Origin: Psilocybe azurescens | Lineage: Eukaryota > Basidiomycota > Agaricomycetes > Agaricales > Agrocybaceae | Reading direction: 5' to 3' | Assembly (NCBI GenBank): GCA_023853785.1 | Contig: JAJIRX010001026.1 | Coordinates: forward strand, 62,001 to 126,000 | DNA length: 64,000 nt | In this document: positions 21,380 to 33,475 of the stretch, in pieces | Layout: every line of letters begins with the position of its first letter | Numbering within the stretch: the first letter of the stretch is position 1 | Notes under the pieces: model-generated | What the model was told of the DNA's origin: nothing | Databases searched by the model: none | The model's input: the letters and a program-made list of their open reading frames with translations, nothing else | Program-made: the position numbers and the translations under genes

Positions 21380-24300
21380 AGGTGAGGGTTAACTTGACTG
21401 GCTGTATGGGCTCTTGCAGATTCATTGACAAGAAATCGTCCATCGATTCAGTGAGCACTGTGGTAGACATTAGTTAAGTCACCAATATCAGAGTCAATTT
21501 ATAGTATAAATATACAGTGCAGAACGCAGTGCCTTTCTGAGACTCTGCACATTAAATGGGAGTTAATTTGTCGGAAACATCTAGGCTCGGGTGAGAATCG
21601 CACAGAAAACAAGAATAAAAGATTTGGAGAGCTGGCGACCAAGGAAGACTGAGTGTCCTTAAGCGTGAATAGCACATGGTGACATGTTTAAGGGTCCAGG
21701 ATCCAAGATGGAAGGGGTGTTATTAGGAGTCTTAGATCCTCCACGCATTCTTTAAGCGGCTGTTAATGAAGACACGGTATGATTTGAAAGAGGAAGTCAT
21801 ACAAACGTTGATCAGCCGAAAGGGAATAATGAGGCTTCCCATCTTCGTGTCTCTATCCGTGGTACTTTCCAATACACGGTGTCATTCCGACTCGTTCACA
21901 CCAGCTCCAGTGTTCGCATTCGCAATACGCATAGAACGAAGACTAAGTAATACACGCAGTGGCAGGCATCTCGGCAATCGAGCGCATTGACCGGCTACCC
22001 GTGGATGTTTGCGAGATTTTTTCATTCACCCAGTACACGGGCTCACGGAATAACACCGGTAACGATAAAGGAACTGCACACACGGATCTGTTGCGGCTGA
22101 GTTTCAGATTCAAATTCAAATTCAATCGTTCATCTTGATTTCGTCCTTTATTTCCTAACTTTAACCGGCTCAATGTTCAGTGCATACCTATCCTCAGTTC
22201 TTCTTTTGACTCATTTTTCTTGCATTACACTCATTTTCGTCCACGTTCCTCACGCCAACTTCAGTTTCTACTAAGGCAGGTGCAATGCCAATACTCTAAC
22301 AACCCCACCGGGTCTTCGGGTATCCCATACCATATCTGAGCTCATCTTCGCACCGGAATCTCTCTGTTCGACGTACAGCCATCATGAATCAGTATGAAGA
22401 ATACTATTTGACTCCGTTTCATCATTGAAAATCTATGCACCGGCATTCTCATCATCATCACAAATAGAGCATGAACTCAGACATTAGTGAAATGCATAGC
22501 GTGGACGTGCACCCGGGGGTAATCATTCACACTTACTCGGTAGATGGGATTTACGGGATTGCAGCAGTACCGGTGAAAGCACGGACCGGCATTATGATTC
22601 GATGGATATTGACTGTTCTAGGCCTTGGCTCATCAAGGCCCTCACACTGTTCTGCTTCGACTTCATTGGCAGTGACGCGACGGTATGGAAGGAAAGTGGG
22701 ATATCCCCATGATAATGACGAAACCTCATATTGTAAAACAGAGCTACTATTTATGATCAAAGATAGCTTTTACTGCTGTATTGTCCAAGTCACAATAACT
22801 GTTCATGTTTGAGATGGTGAACGAACATCCTGAACAGTGACGTTAGCACTCAGTATAAAGTACATATGCCGAGTCCTGGGGCGTCTAACCTTGAGGCATT
22901 CGAGTGTCCTCAGATGTAATTACAAGTCAAAGACTTAATGTTGTTGCGGAAGGGAGGGAAGAACACTGGAACTGGTGCTTTCCTGCGGGGGGCGTAGATA
23001 GGCCATGGGCGTCGCGCTCGCTGAGTGGTTAAGTTTTTAGCTACCATAATATAAATACAATCGGAATCATGTAATTGATAAACTCACGTGAAAAATCTAC
23101 ATTCGAGGCCACCTTGCATATTGACGCTGCCAACCTTGTCAACCCATTCAGGGGTAGGTTGTAATTAACGCCTTCTGACAAGGTTGGGGAGAACCCATCG
23201 CCTTCGTATCCGGGTTCATGATAAAGAATAATGAAAGGATCATCCGCAGCCTCCTATAGTCAAATGAACACGCGAAACTGAAATGGGAGAGAGATTATCT
23301 TACACGAGCAACAACAACCGACCCGTGTGCAGATATGACGCTGCATGTGGCGAGGGCCATCATAAAAGAGGCTATCTTGGCAGAGAAACGCATATTTGTG
23401 TTTGAGGATATCGTCTGAGGATTGGAGTGTAGTCTGAGGATATTACTTCTCTTTATAGTTGCTGGAAAAAAAGAAAGGAATATTTTGGCCTCAGCTCCGG
23501 AACCCTATTCGTGATTTCTTAGAGAAGGGTAAGTCAGCTAGAATGATGCAGTAATGAAAACTTGATTCTGAATGCTCAAAATATACTAGTGCTTCCTCAC
23601 ATACCTTCCGTACGTTAGCTTCATATATGAACATTGGCGTTGTTCGCGGAAATGAGGACGAGTAGGCTCAGGGTCCGATTAGACGTCCGAAGTATGCCTA
23701 ATAGTATTGTTCGAGAAAAGCAGAATTTGATTTCAGCCCTGTTCGGCAACAAGAGGTGAGCGAGCAGCCTTGTTCTTCCATACCATCGAAGGCTTAAACG
23801 ACCCTAGTGGGGAGGTATTTACATGAATTGCTTACATACGGAATCGGAACTAGACATCGTACATGTAATTAGCGAGGGATGAAGCTACCGACAGCATTCA
23901 TACCGGCTCATCCCCGGGGATAGTTGCCCGATGAGAAGCCTAAAGGATGACTGCCTTTCGCATTTCTACAGATTATACTTCCGCTATGTATATGAGATGT
24001 GACTCATAAAGTAGAAGCTTGCAGAGAGGGAGGGATATTTGGAGTAAAATATCAAATTTCAAACGAATAGACAACCTGTAACCTGTTACGAGAATGGCTG
24101 ACATCGTCAGCCATGGAACCACTCCTGAATAAGCAGTAAGCTACTCGGATGCTACAGTAATGCAGGAAAATAGATATGCGTGATTCACATTCAGAATCCG
24201 TGTCGTGGAGTTTTCTGACCAACAGTCGCCTTGAAGCGATGGCTCCGAAAAACATAAAATGTGCTTTCAACCGCCACCTTAAACGATCTCGTCCTGGAAT

Positions 24301-24387
24301 GCTTCGCATACACTGATTGGGTGGCGATGAAGAATGAGTGCATCCGCACGAGCTCAAGTTTCCCTAGCCTCCAGAATGGCACTTTCG
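21380..24387. other. No gene recognised
   Basis: Three kilobases with only short frames. I found no recognisable domains, repeat arrays or RNA genes. Confidence 0.4.
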
Positions 24388-25531
24388 CGTCACAAATCAT
24401 GAGGCAGACACAGACGCAGAGACAACACGAGAATAGCCAGCTATAAGGCCACATTGAATATAATTTGATGCAATATAGACAACAGAAAAGACCGTGGCGT
24501 TAAGTACGTGTGAGAGATTTATGCGAAGAAAAATATCAGGAGGAACAAGTGATACCAGTATACGGAGACGACATAAAGCACGACGGGTTGTGTAGGGGCA
24601 GGATGGAATTGGATAGACCTGGAGACTACTGACGAGAGGGAAAACGAAGGAGACGAGTCCACAATAGTAAATGCGAACGACGAGAGCACAATGGTTCGAA
24701 GAAAAGCAAAGCGAGGGACAAAACAGAAGGGTGTATATCGATCCATCGAGAATGGAGACCCTTTCGAGCGCACACTGTTAATAGTAGGCCCAGCGCAGGC
24801 AATCGCAGAGGACGAACACGGAGCAACACCCGCATTGACAAGCATCTCAGTAGGCAATCCAACAGAGGACCCCGAAGAATTGTATATGGAGGACGGGGTC
24901 TCCTAAGTGGGCGAATAATCTGCTAGCAACACAGGCGTATCCATACGCGAGAGATGTGGACGTGAAGGCGATGATTTTTCAAATTCACGAACTCCACAAA
25001 GTTCAATTCGGGTGCATGGTCCGGAATGAGAATGACACTTTGCTACTGTTCGTGGCATTGGGACTTGGAGTGGACCTTCCAGAAGACAGAATGCGAGGTA
25101 AAGATCTGTCATTACAATATCGAACAGCGCATTGATCCGAACAAAGAATACGGAGATTAAGCAGCAGCACGACGAATCAATGTGAGAGCACAGCAGAATG
25201 CTTGGCTTACCAATGTGCGCTCACCTTCCAAGAACCATAATCAACATAACATAACAATCATGTCGTACGACTGAGTCCGCTCCGAAGAATCGATTGCCAT
25301 CACCATCAAAATCCGTCCGATCAGGGTAGGGAGGGGGTATCGTTTGCTGCCCCGGGTCGAGCAGAGCGTTCATCAGTGTTTCTACTTTGAGGGTTGGCAA
25401 ACGAGCTCCCATGGAACGGAAATGTAGTCAAGAGAGCAGGATACGAGGCCGACGTTACGAGCAACCGTGTTGTGGTAGACCAGAAGATGTCGAGTTTAGG
25501 GCAGGCTCTTGAGTATATCAACCATTTCACG
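24388..25531 (+). repeat. Direct repeat of about 1.15 kb, copy 1
   Basis: Aligns collinearly with 29067-30291. Shared strings include GAGACAACACGAGAATAGC, TATGCGAAGAAAAATATCAG and CAACCATTTCACGTG at the far end. It has neither TG...CA ends nor an adjacent primer site, so it is not an LTR pair by structure. Several frames are open in both copies but none resembles a known protein. Confidence 0.75.
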
Positions 25532-27339
25532 TGAAGTTCGCCCCGGTCCGAGCCTGCACGAGCAGCCACGAACTGATGTCATTCTTGTCATTCCATTTCA
25601 AACCCCTCACTTGATTGCTCTTTCCTTCCGAAACGTTCTTCGCCCTCTCGAGTCGAACCTGATGCTGAGTAGTAGTATGAGCCAGGCCACTCTCCCGAGT
25701 CCCGTCGCAAGCCAGGCCCGGAAAGAAGACCCACCCTGGGCCATCATGAATTAACATCATCGTCAGCTTCGACCCACCCCAGCGCGTGCATATATACATC
25801 TTTTGATTTTCAATTTCTCGTATCCGACACCCATCTCTCGTTCCCGTTTTAAATTTTATACGCTGCTTCGCGACGCTTGATGATTTGATGTCTGATTCAT
25901 CATTTGTCGCACCCTACAACACAACACCATAGTCTTTGGACTATACGTACAACCCGCCTGACTGTGCCAGTCCTTGCTCTCCCTTTCGTAAGTCTCTGTG
26001 CACTCTCATTCGCATCCTCATCCTCATTCCCGTCACATTCCCATTCCCATCTCATTATCACTTGCACTCGTCCTCACCGTGCACAGGCATAAATTCACGC
26101 ATATACCCACTAAAAATTATCGATACCCACCCCGCATCCTCTTCCCGACGCCAACCTTTCCTTATTCCCTTCCTTTTCCTTCTGCTCTTTGGCTATCCGC
26201 ATTCATACATACTGACGTACTTCCACAGCACAACGCGCAGAGCTCCGGGATCGCGTAGCGGCGTACCAATCTTCCCTCTTCGGGGAGCAATCTCAGACGC
26301 TACATCGAAGATAGTTTACTCTGGTGGTAGACGGTCAGAGTCCGGGACGGGGTCAGGGAGATCGCGCATGCAAGTGCGGGTGGCGTAAAGTTCGATTCGA
26401 AAGGTGGAGTCAGTAGGGTGGAAGACAATCCATCCCTATGTGTGATACGTTCTCTACATCGACGTTGAACCTAATATTGTCTTTTGAGGTCGAGCGAGTC
26501 AGAGGAACGGAGAGGAACGGAGAGGGCGGGTGATACGGAGAGGGCGGGCGCTGGAGTGCTGTACATCCACCCGTGCGAGGTCCATCCTAGAAGAAGGGAA
26601 CGATAGAGATAGGCAAAAAGTGACGCAAACTTGCTGTAAGCATGCATTTCCTCCTACCCTCCAATGATCCACATCTCTCTAGTGACTGACGTTTTGACTT
26701 TCAGGCTCTTTTCCCTTGTCAATTTTCCATTTTCGAACGATCCATGCGTGTTCTCAAATACATCGACCATCTGAACAAAAGCGCCCGTGAACACGACATT
26801 CAGAGGCCTGATATCCTACGGACACCCATCCTCTAAATGCACATCTATCCACCCTTCCTTTTAGTCCTATCCCTGCTTTCCTTTATTCATGGCCTGCGCA
26901 GCTGCATTACACCGTCCTAAACGCGAGCCATCGAAAGCCCGCCACCGGCAGACGGATCCTGTTCTGTTATACCGATATTCTACAGTTGTGTGATGATATG
27001 ACGTATCTGGGCTCTGAACAGAAACAACGCATTGGTCATCTTAGCTGCTCTTCTCGTGCCCAGCCTGAGCGAGTCCCTCACCGTTCAAAATCATCATTAA
27101 CTAGACACAACGTCCAAGTTATAATGTTGGTAATTGTTTCACGGCCGAAGACTCAGATGATGATGGAGACACGACGAGATTTTTATGTTGATTAGTCCGT
27201 TCTTCCGAGCAACGAGGATAAAATTAATAATGATATTTGACCCCAACTAAACCAACCGAGCCACTAAGACCGTAGGTTTGAGTTGACACCAATAAGCTGA
27301 AGAGTAGCCTCTGCTTTAATTGTCTGATTAACATATATG
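25532..27339. other. No gene recognised
   Basis: Unique sequence between the two direct repeats: a pyrimidine-rich block (25960-26230) and a short purine repeat around GGAACGGAGAGG (26502-26560). Nothing is identifiable. Confidence 0.4.
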
Positions 27340-27471
27340 CGACCGTACGTTCATTTCCATACAGCACGAACCTCGAATCGGTGATCACCATTCAGACCGA
27401 AGGCTGCTGGCTGAAGACTGATGCGCCCGGCCCTCTCTTCTCCTTTTCTCTTTAAAGTCGCCTCAAGGTTA
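27340..27471 (-). repeat. Long-range inverted repeat, right arm
   Basis: Diverged reverse complement of 9786-9923. The sequences immediately outside and inside the arms do not show an obvious target duplication. Confidence 0.7.
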
Positions 27472-27685
27472 CTTGTATCCCACGCGCTATGTGACGGGCT
27501 TCGGAAATGGAGATACGCAGGGTTCATTTTCGAAACGCTGCGAGCAGGCCTGTTGTGGATGTTCATACTCGATGAGTTTCTGTTCTTTTCCTTGCTTATT
27601 ATATCAGACGGACTAGTCAGTGGTTAATAAAGACATCACTGTATATGATGCTTCTTTATCATATATGTCTCTACGTTCTTCACAG

Positions 27686-28331
27686 ATATGGAGGTGCGAT
27701 AATATTTGGGGAAGTTCATGTTGGGTTCCGCTACTAGTTTTTGTTGCGGACCTTGGTGAGCATCGGAGAGCATGTTACGTATACGCATTCCTGTTAATTG
27801 TTTAAGATGCTACTATAGGTCTCTTATGTGCTGTTATGGTTCTAATAGAACTTTTATCAACCCATCCACCGACACGAACCTCAATCTCTTCAATAACATC
27901 GAAAATGGTCAGACATTTATCTCACTAGGTGCCACCGTGCCTTCCGCATTTCTCATTGGATGCAAACTAAACTCCTCTGCAGTCTCCAGCATAAGCATAA
28001 TATCGTCCGGCCTACAAAGACTATTTAAGCATATGGTGATATTGTTGATGGATTCAGCCGCAGCGTACCCACTCGCACTCCTGCTCTATCCCAACTACAT
28101 GGTGGTTCCGTCATTCCACGTTATGGGATCTTCTTGGAAAGAAGTTCGGTATTATATCAAGTACGCGCTGGTCGTTATTTTGGTACGTATTTCTGTATCT
28201 CTTTCTGATGATTACGTTTGTGCAACCTGGAGTTAGGGGATGGCGCCGACGGTGCTGGTGGCGAGGCTTGCCATTATGAACACGAGAAGGGTAATAACAG
28301 GTTCGCGAACAAGTTACGTATCGAGCTTGTA
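27686..28331 (+). pseudogene. Fungal seven-TM-like membrane protein, 3' fragment
   Basis: Resembles the large agaricomycete family of hypothetical polytopic proteins of unknown function. After a CACAG acceptor at 27685 comes the polar/aromatic start of a membrane helix (WRCDNIWGSSCWVPLLVFV). Further on are LFKHMVILLMDSAAAYPLAL (27990-28080), a typical penultimate helix, and YYIKYALVVIL. A GT-AG intron at about 28182-28238 joins to GMAPTVLVARLAIMNTRR and a short tail ending at TAA 28331; this 'APT-VARVA' ending is characteristic. Intermediate exons are out of frame, and the N-terminal helices are absent or unreadable. Confidence 0.5.
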
Positions 28332-28398
28332 ATTGAAGTCATAGCATGGGATTGATAGCTGTAGTGTAATACTTGTGGTGTAATACCACTGCAGAATT

Positions 28399-28436
28399 TA
28401 CCACCTCAAGTGGCGAGACGATTGGGGTGTAGGATC
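28399..28436 (+). repeat. Copy of the 40-base sequence at the window start
   Basis: ACCACCTCAAGTGGCGAGAC, followed by GATTGGGGTGTAGG, matches positions 1-35 with few changes. It contains the inverted repeat CCAC...GTGG. In both places it abuts a gene fragment: the synthetase 3' end on its right at position 1, and the seven-TM 3' end on its left here. Confidence 0.65.
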
Positions 28437-29066
28437 ATTTATTCAAGCTCCGATCTAATTAAATCGCCGTGTGGTCCCGCTTGCTTGTTCTTAGCTTCCG
28501 ACCCATTTCCCGACTCAAAATATGTGTATTCTTTTTCGTCATTTGCGCTCCTGGTCTATTTTGTTGGTGTAAGGGCAGATACCCATCCAAAATAATCGCT
28601 GCAAAGGTGCGCTTCCCCGCCTCTTATCCTGGACCAGCTCCACTAAAGATAGCGATGGTGGTGGTATGTCCAAACGGTCGCAGATGTGATCAGGATGCGT
28701 CTGGACCCCAAAGCCATGCTCGATATGATCTTCAATCCCATGAGCTGTATCCTTTTCATTATACCTCTCTTTTCATCATCCCAATGCCATAATTCTGATG
28801 CCGACCCTGGCCTGATCCCGTTTCTAATCCCAATCCTGTTCCTGCTCTCCCTCATACGTGCAGACCGACGAACGACTTATAGCTGAGCTCTGAAACTAGT
28901 ACCATAGAGTCGAAGTGAGACCACAACCACCTAGAAGTCCATCGAGTCATCGATGCTTAAGGACAAGGACAACATGTATATGGGTATATTATGTACATAC
29001 AGTTACTGCACTGAAGACAGGTGAAATTGTACGGTGAAAAGAACGAGCTTATACTCCATGAGTCCA
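28437..29066. other. No gene recognised
   Basis: Short frames only. A weak proline-rich segment near 28600-28650 is not sufficient to name a protein. Confidence 0.35.
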
Positions 29067-30291
29067 TGTCACGAACCACAAAGCAGACGTAGGTGCAGAG
29101 ACAACACGAGAATAGCTGGCTATAAGGCTTCATTGGATGTGAGATAGATAACAGAAAAGAGCGTGGTGTTAAGTACGTGTGAGAGGTTTATGCGAAGAAA
29201 AATATCAGGAGGAACAGGAGATATTAGTACACAGAGACGACATAAAGCACGATTGGCTGGGTAGAGGCAGGATGAAATTGGGTAGAGTTGTATGGGACAT
29301 GGCAGAACAAAATGAGTCGGAAGAGCGATGAATAGAAGCGGAAAAGACGCAAGGGACCACTAATGGAGAGGGAAAGCAGAGGAAGAATGCGTAGCTTAGA
29401 CGAAGGAGACAGGTACACAATGATACATGCGAACGACGAGAGTACAGTGGTTCGAAGAAAAGTAAAGCGAGGGCTAAGCGGAGACGAAACAGAAGGGTGT
29501 GTATCGATTCATCGAGAATGGAGACCATTTCAAGTGCACACTGTTGTCAATAGTAGGCCCAGCGCAAGCATTGGACCAACACAAAGCAACACCCACGTTG
29601 ACAGACATCTCAGGCAGGCGATCCACCAGAGAATCGCTAAGACTTGGATATGGAGGACAGGATCACTTTAGTGGGCAAGTAATCTGCCAGCGACACAGGC
29701 GTATCCATATGCGAGAGAAATGGGGGCGTGAAGGCGATGGTTATTCAGGTTCACGAACTCCACAAAATTCAATTTGAGTGCATGATCCGGAATGAGAATG
29801 TCCGTTTACTACTGTACGTACCATTGGGATTTGGGGATTGGACTTTCCAAAAGACGGAATACCGGGTAAAGATCTGTCCTTGAAATATCGAACAGCGTAA
29901 TGTTCTGAATAAAGTAAAGAGACTAAGCAGCAGCACGATGAGTCGATGTGAGAGCATAGCAGAATGCCTAGCTCACCAACGTGCGCTCACCTCCCAAACG
30001 CTATAACCAACACGACTAGAACAATCATTTCGGACGACCGAGTCCACTCCGTGCCATCACCATCCAACTCCGTTCAATCAGGGTAAGGAAAGGGCATCCG
30101 ATAGCTGCCTTGGGTCGATTAGAGCGTTCATCAGTGTTGCTGCATCGAGAGTTAGCAAACGAGATCCCATGGAACGGAAATATTGTTAAGGAGCAGAATA
30201 CAGGGCTGATGGACGTTACAAGCAACCGTATTGTAGTGGACCGAGCTGTGGAATTTTGGGCAGGCTCTTGAGAAGATCAACCATTTCACGT
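29067..30291 (+). repeat. Direct repeat of about 1.2 kb, copy 2
   Basis: Second copy of 24388-25531 in the same orientation, with about one change in every five or six bases by eye and several small indels. Confidence 0.75.
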
Positions 30292-30399
30292 GCTCCAGTA
30301 GTAGCTACCAAAGCTGAATCATATATCCCCACAGTTTTGGGGAGCACTTTTCCAGTTGTGATGGGTGAAAGATGTGGCCTATTCCACCTATATATTTGA

Positions 30400-30732
30400 T
30401 ATATTTTGTGCCAGCCATCTCTTTCATATCTATCTCTTTCATTTCTTTCAGGCCGGGGCACCTGATATATTTCAATGATTTTATTGATGTTGGTCCCATG
30501 TTTTCATATCATTTCATCGGCCTGTATCTTTCATGCCATCCTGTGGGACCATATTTTTTCATATCATTTGTCAGCCCATATCTTTGTATTATTCCAGTGA
30601 CGTATATGTTTCCTATTATTCTGTCGGCCCATATCTTTTGTATTATTCAATGGTCCATATTTTTATGTCATTCTGTCTACCAATATCCTTGCCAACATTC
30701 ACCTGGTCTATATTTTTGTATTATTCCACAGC
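30400..30732 (+). repeat. Degenerate 30-35-bp minisatellite, left half
   Basis: Irregular units around GGCCCATATCTTTTGTATTATTC. The array is interrupted at 30732 by the gypsy element and resumes at 45288 with the same unit. Confidence 0.75.
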
Positions 30733-31156
30733 TGTTAGGGATCAGATATGGCTATGAGTCACACGACACAAGAAAGAAAATAAATGCCTTTGTCTCGAGT
30801 CAGCGTGCATCGCCTCCTCAAGACAGGAAGAATATACAACAAGGTAGAATATTAGGGAATGTTCCAGAAAGATTAGTTTTACAATAGTATATAAGCTCTC
30901 ATGTAAACTAGAATAGGATATCAATTTACATCTATAGTTTATCTGTAACCTAGTCTGAGCTTATTAAGTTCTACTACTCGTTTATAAGTATATCAGGGTC
31001 CTGCTATACTAACTATTGCCAGTGAGGTACATAGGACGAGTTCAATTAGTAAATAAGTGATATATATTGGTCATCTACGTTACCTACGTCTCTACTCGAT
31101 TTACACTCGCTTTGGACAACCTCGCCGATTTATCAAACTAAGCGCGGTTTCTAACA
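30733..31156 (+). repeat. Gypsy 5' LTR
   Basis: 424 bp. Differs from the 3' LTR by a few indels and by substitutions that are mostly CG in this copy and TG or CA in the other (for example ACTCG/ACTTG twice, CTCGAG/CTCAAG, ATCGCC/ATCACC). Confidence 0.95.
30857..30895 (+). promoter_or_regulatory. Heat-shock-element motif plus TATA box in the gypsy LTR
   Basis: GAATGTTCCAGAA (30857-30869) is a perfect GAAnnTTCnnGAA trimer, the binding consensus of heat shock factor, and TATATAAG follows at 30888. Both are unchanged in the 3' LTR (44983-44995 and 45014). Confidence 0.6.
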
Positions 31157-31329
31157 TTGGTGGACGCATTGGGAAATCGAGTATTTGACGTACCAATTTT
31201 TCTGCTATCACAAGTTTCATCACGAAAATACATTTCATATCACTTCACTCAACATCGACTACAAATTTATTTGTCAAACTCTCGATACCTTAAATGCACG
31301 CGTCCCAACAAAGGGATAAACCGCCACAT

Positions 31330-32199
31330 ATGGATCAAACTAATTCCGGAAATCACACGGAGTACGTACTGAATGAACTTCAAGATTTTGATGAGGATTT
31401 CTGGACGACACTAAATTATCTGAGCCAATTCATGCAATAGTTGATCACCCCATATTTCGAACACTTTCTAGTTTCAAGGATAACAAGGAACTATTAGACC
31501 GACAAATAGAAGCTCTTGACATCGCGTCTGCATTCCTTAAACGATCAATAGATCCGAATCCAGCTTTAGTATTCTCACGAAGACTAGCTAGAGATATATT
31601 CCCTGGATTTACAGATGGTCTAGACGATTTGTTTATTCACGTTCATAAGGTAACAATAAACGGAGAACCGGAGACAGTAGCTTACACGGTTAATCAGAAA
31701 AGATATGCAGCAGTAACTGCAACTCTTTATCGTGTTACTGAAGAATTAGAAAAATTTATTCGGATTGAAGGAAAGCGACCACCACTGGTCCCTCTATGGG
31801 AAAGGATGGGGACATCAATAAATATCACAAGGAAAATGAATATGAAATTTTAGTTAATGCTTACCGGACAGAGGGTAGAACAGTTTCTCCGAACCTATGA
31901 CAAGGTCTACGACTTTGCTAAGCATGAGCCTCGCAATCAAGATCTTTTGGATATACGAAGACAGGATGGTAATATTACGCATACCTATGAAGAATTTTCA
32001 ATGCCTATCAAATCCCAACAGGAAATCACATCTTCCAAACATCGACGTCATTCTGCTATATACGGTTACAATCAGACAGGCATAAATCAGCTTCAGAATA
32101 ATCTGGACTCCAACACAAGAAATAAACCTCCTACCAATGTGTTACAAGGACTACTAGGGAATATTGGTGATCAGTTTGATAAAGGAAATGAACCAAATA
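31330..32199 (+). pseudogene. Gypsy gag, 5' part
   Basis: The ATG at 31330 opens MDQTNSGNHTEYVLNEL. A frameshift near 31405 leads into IHAIVDHPIFRTLSSF and on to LYRVTEELEKFIRIEG. A further frame change near 31850 precedes QRVEQFLRTYDKVYDFAKH, and the reading runs to GDQFDKGNEPN at the copia insertion point. Across the 5-bp duplication it resumes as TPTRKKTGKSSQGFPTPRG at 37681. The structural protein would form the particle. No catalytic motif is expected in this part. Confidence 0.65.
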
Positions 32200-32451
32200 T
32201 GTTGAATTATCAAGGTGCACTTGGCGTACCGTCTTATCTGGATAGCTAGACTACCAAGTGATATGTATAGCGTGGTGCGCGATGTATAGGTCGCGTACCA
32301 TATTCTTTCATCATTTTCATTCCTTCTTTCGTATCATGTAGCATATGTACGATACTCAGCGCATCTCGTATAACAGAGCGCTTCGTTAGTTTCCCCCCTC
32401 CCTCAGTTGATCTTACTGGTCTCTGAGCCTTACATATATCTGTTTCTTATA
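32200..32451 (+). repeat. Copia 5' LTR, short form
   Basis: 252 bp, about 117 bp shorter than its 3' partner. The missing block lies between two copies of TTGATCTTACTGGTCTCTGA that are present in the 3' LTR. Confidence 0.9.
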
Positions 32452-32528
32452 GGTTATGGGCCCCAAACTCAGACCTTAAAACCAAAGATTTAACTCAACA
32501 TATATTCCTCAAGCTTTAAATATCTACA

Positions 32529-33475
32529 ATGTCGGTCACCACTAAGTTAGGTGACGATTTCCTTCGCATCCCTAAGCTCGACGCCGCCGGTACCAACTGG
32601 GTCGTCTACCGAGACCGATTCCTACTCTCCATAGATGCCCACGAGCTAGGGGGAGCATTTGGACGGCACAGGGAAGCTCCAACCAACCCACATCCTGCAC
32701 CGTTAGATGGATCATCCCAGATCCTCACTGCAGAAGAAAAGTTGGCAGTAGCGGGAGTACATGAAAGCAAATAAGCTGTGGAAACAAGAGGAGGCGATTG
32801 TACGCCAGCAATTAGTACGATCCCCGACACCTTATTCCTCAAGACTTGACTCCTACCCACCGTCAAGCAATGTGGAATGCCCTGGAAGACAATTTCCAGG
32901 TGAAATCACGTATGGTTTCCATTGACCTACGCCGCCGACTTCAGGAAGAACGCTGCGCGAGAGAAAGGAGAGATGTACGTGCACATTTTGCCAAGCTCAG
33001 GCTGATGCGTGAGGAGCTCAGCTCCATGGGACACCCAGTCGACGATAGTGAATTCTATGCAATCATTATGGGATCCCTCCCAACCTCCTATGACTCCTTT
33101 GTGTCAGTTATAGATGCAACATTCCGAACCACAGTTGCCACTCACCTTTCCCTGTCCGTCATCGCCTCAACCTCCCACGCCGCCTCCCAGTCCATCCCCG
33201 GAAAATCTTATGACCACTGTGATTGAGGAATACGAACGCCAATCTCTCAGATCGAAGAACGGCAAGAAAGACGCTGACAACGTCGCCTTCTATTCCAATG
33301 ACTCTCAAAGGGCAACCGAGACGGCGTCGAATGCTTCAACTGCCATAAACCCGGCCACTATAAATCAGAGTGCTGGAACAAAGGCAGCGGAAAGGAAGGG
33401 CAACGCCCCAAACGTGGAAAGGGGAACGGCAAGTCTAAAGGGAAGGGCAAAGACTCAAAAGACTCAAAATTGAGC
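32529..33475 (+). pseudogene. Copia gag with CCHC zinc knuckle
   Basis: The ATG at 32529 begins MSVTTKLGDDFLRIPKLDA and NWVVYRDRFLLSIDA, typical of copia gag. After frameshifts near 32755 and 32840 comes MWNALEDNFQVKSRM..LRRRLQEERC (UBN2-like gag core), then FYAIIMGSLPTSYDSF. The nucleic-acid-binding zinc knuckle CFNCHKPGHYKSEC is at about 33328-33370, followed by a lysine- and glycine-rich tail. Multiple frame changes show it is inactive. Confidence 0.85.

Noticed and set aside
27236..27300. tRNA-like half on the minus strand (GTGGCTCGGTTGGTTTAG)
   Set aside because: An A-box-like string without a B-box or terminator at the right distance.
28437..28660. Possible cytochrome P450 N-terminus (hydrophobic helix followed by a proline-rich segment)
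   Set aside because: Only a vague pattern; no PPGP motif in frame and nothing P450-like downstream.
24388..30291. The two 1.2-kb direct repeats as LTRs of one retrotransposon
   Set aside because: No TG...CA termini, no primer site or polypurine tract, no gag-pol between them, and high divergence.
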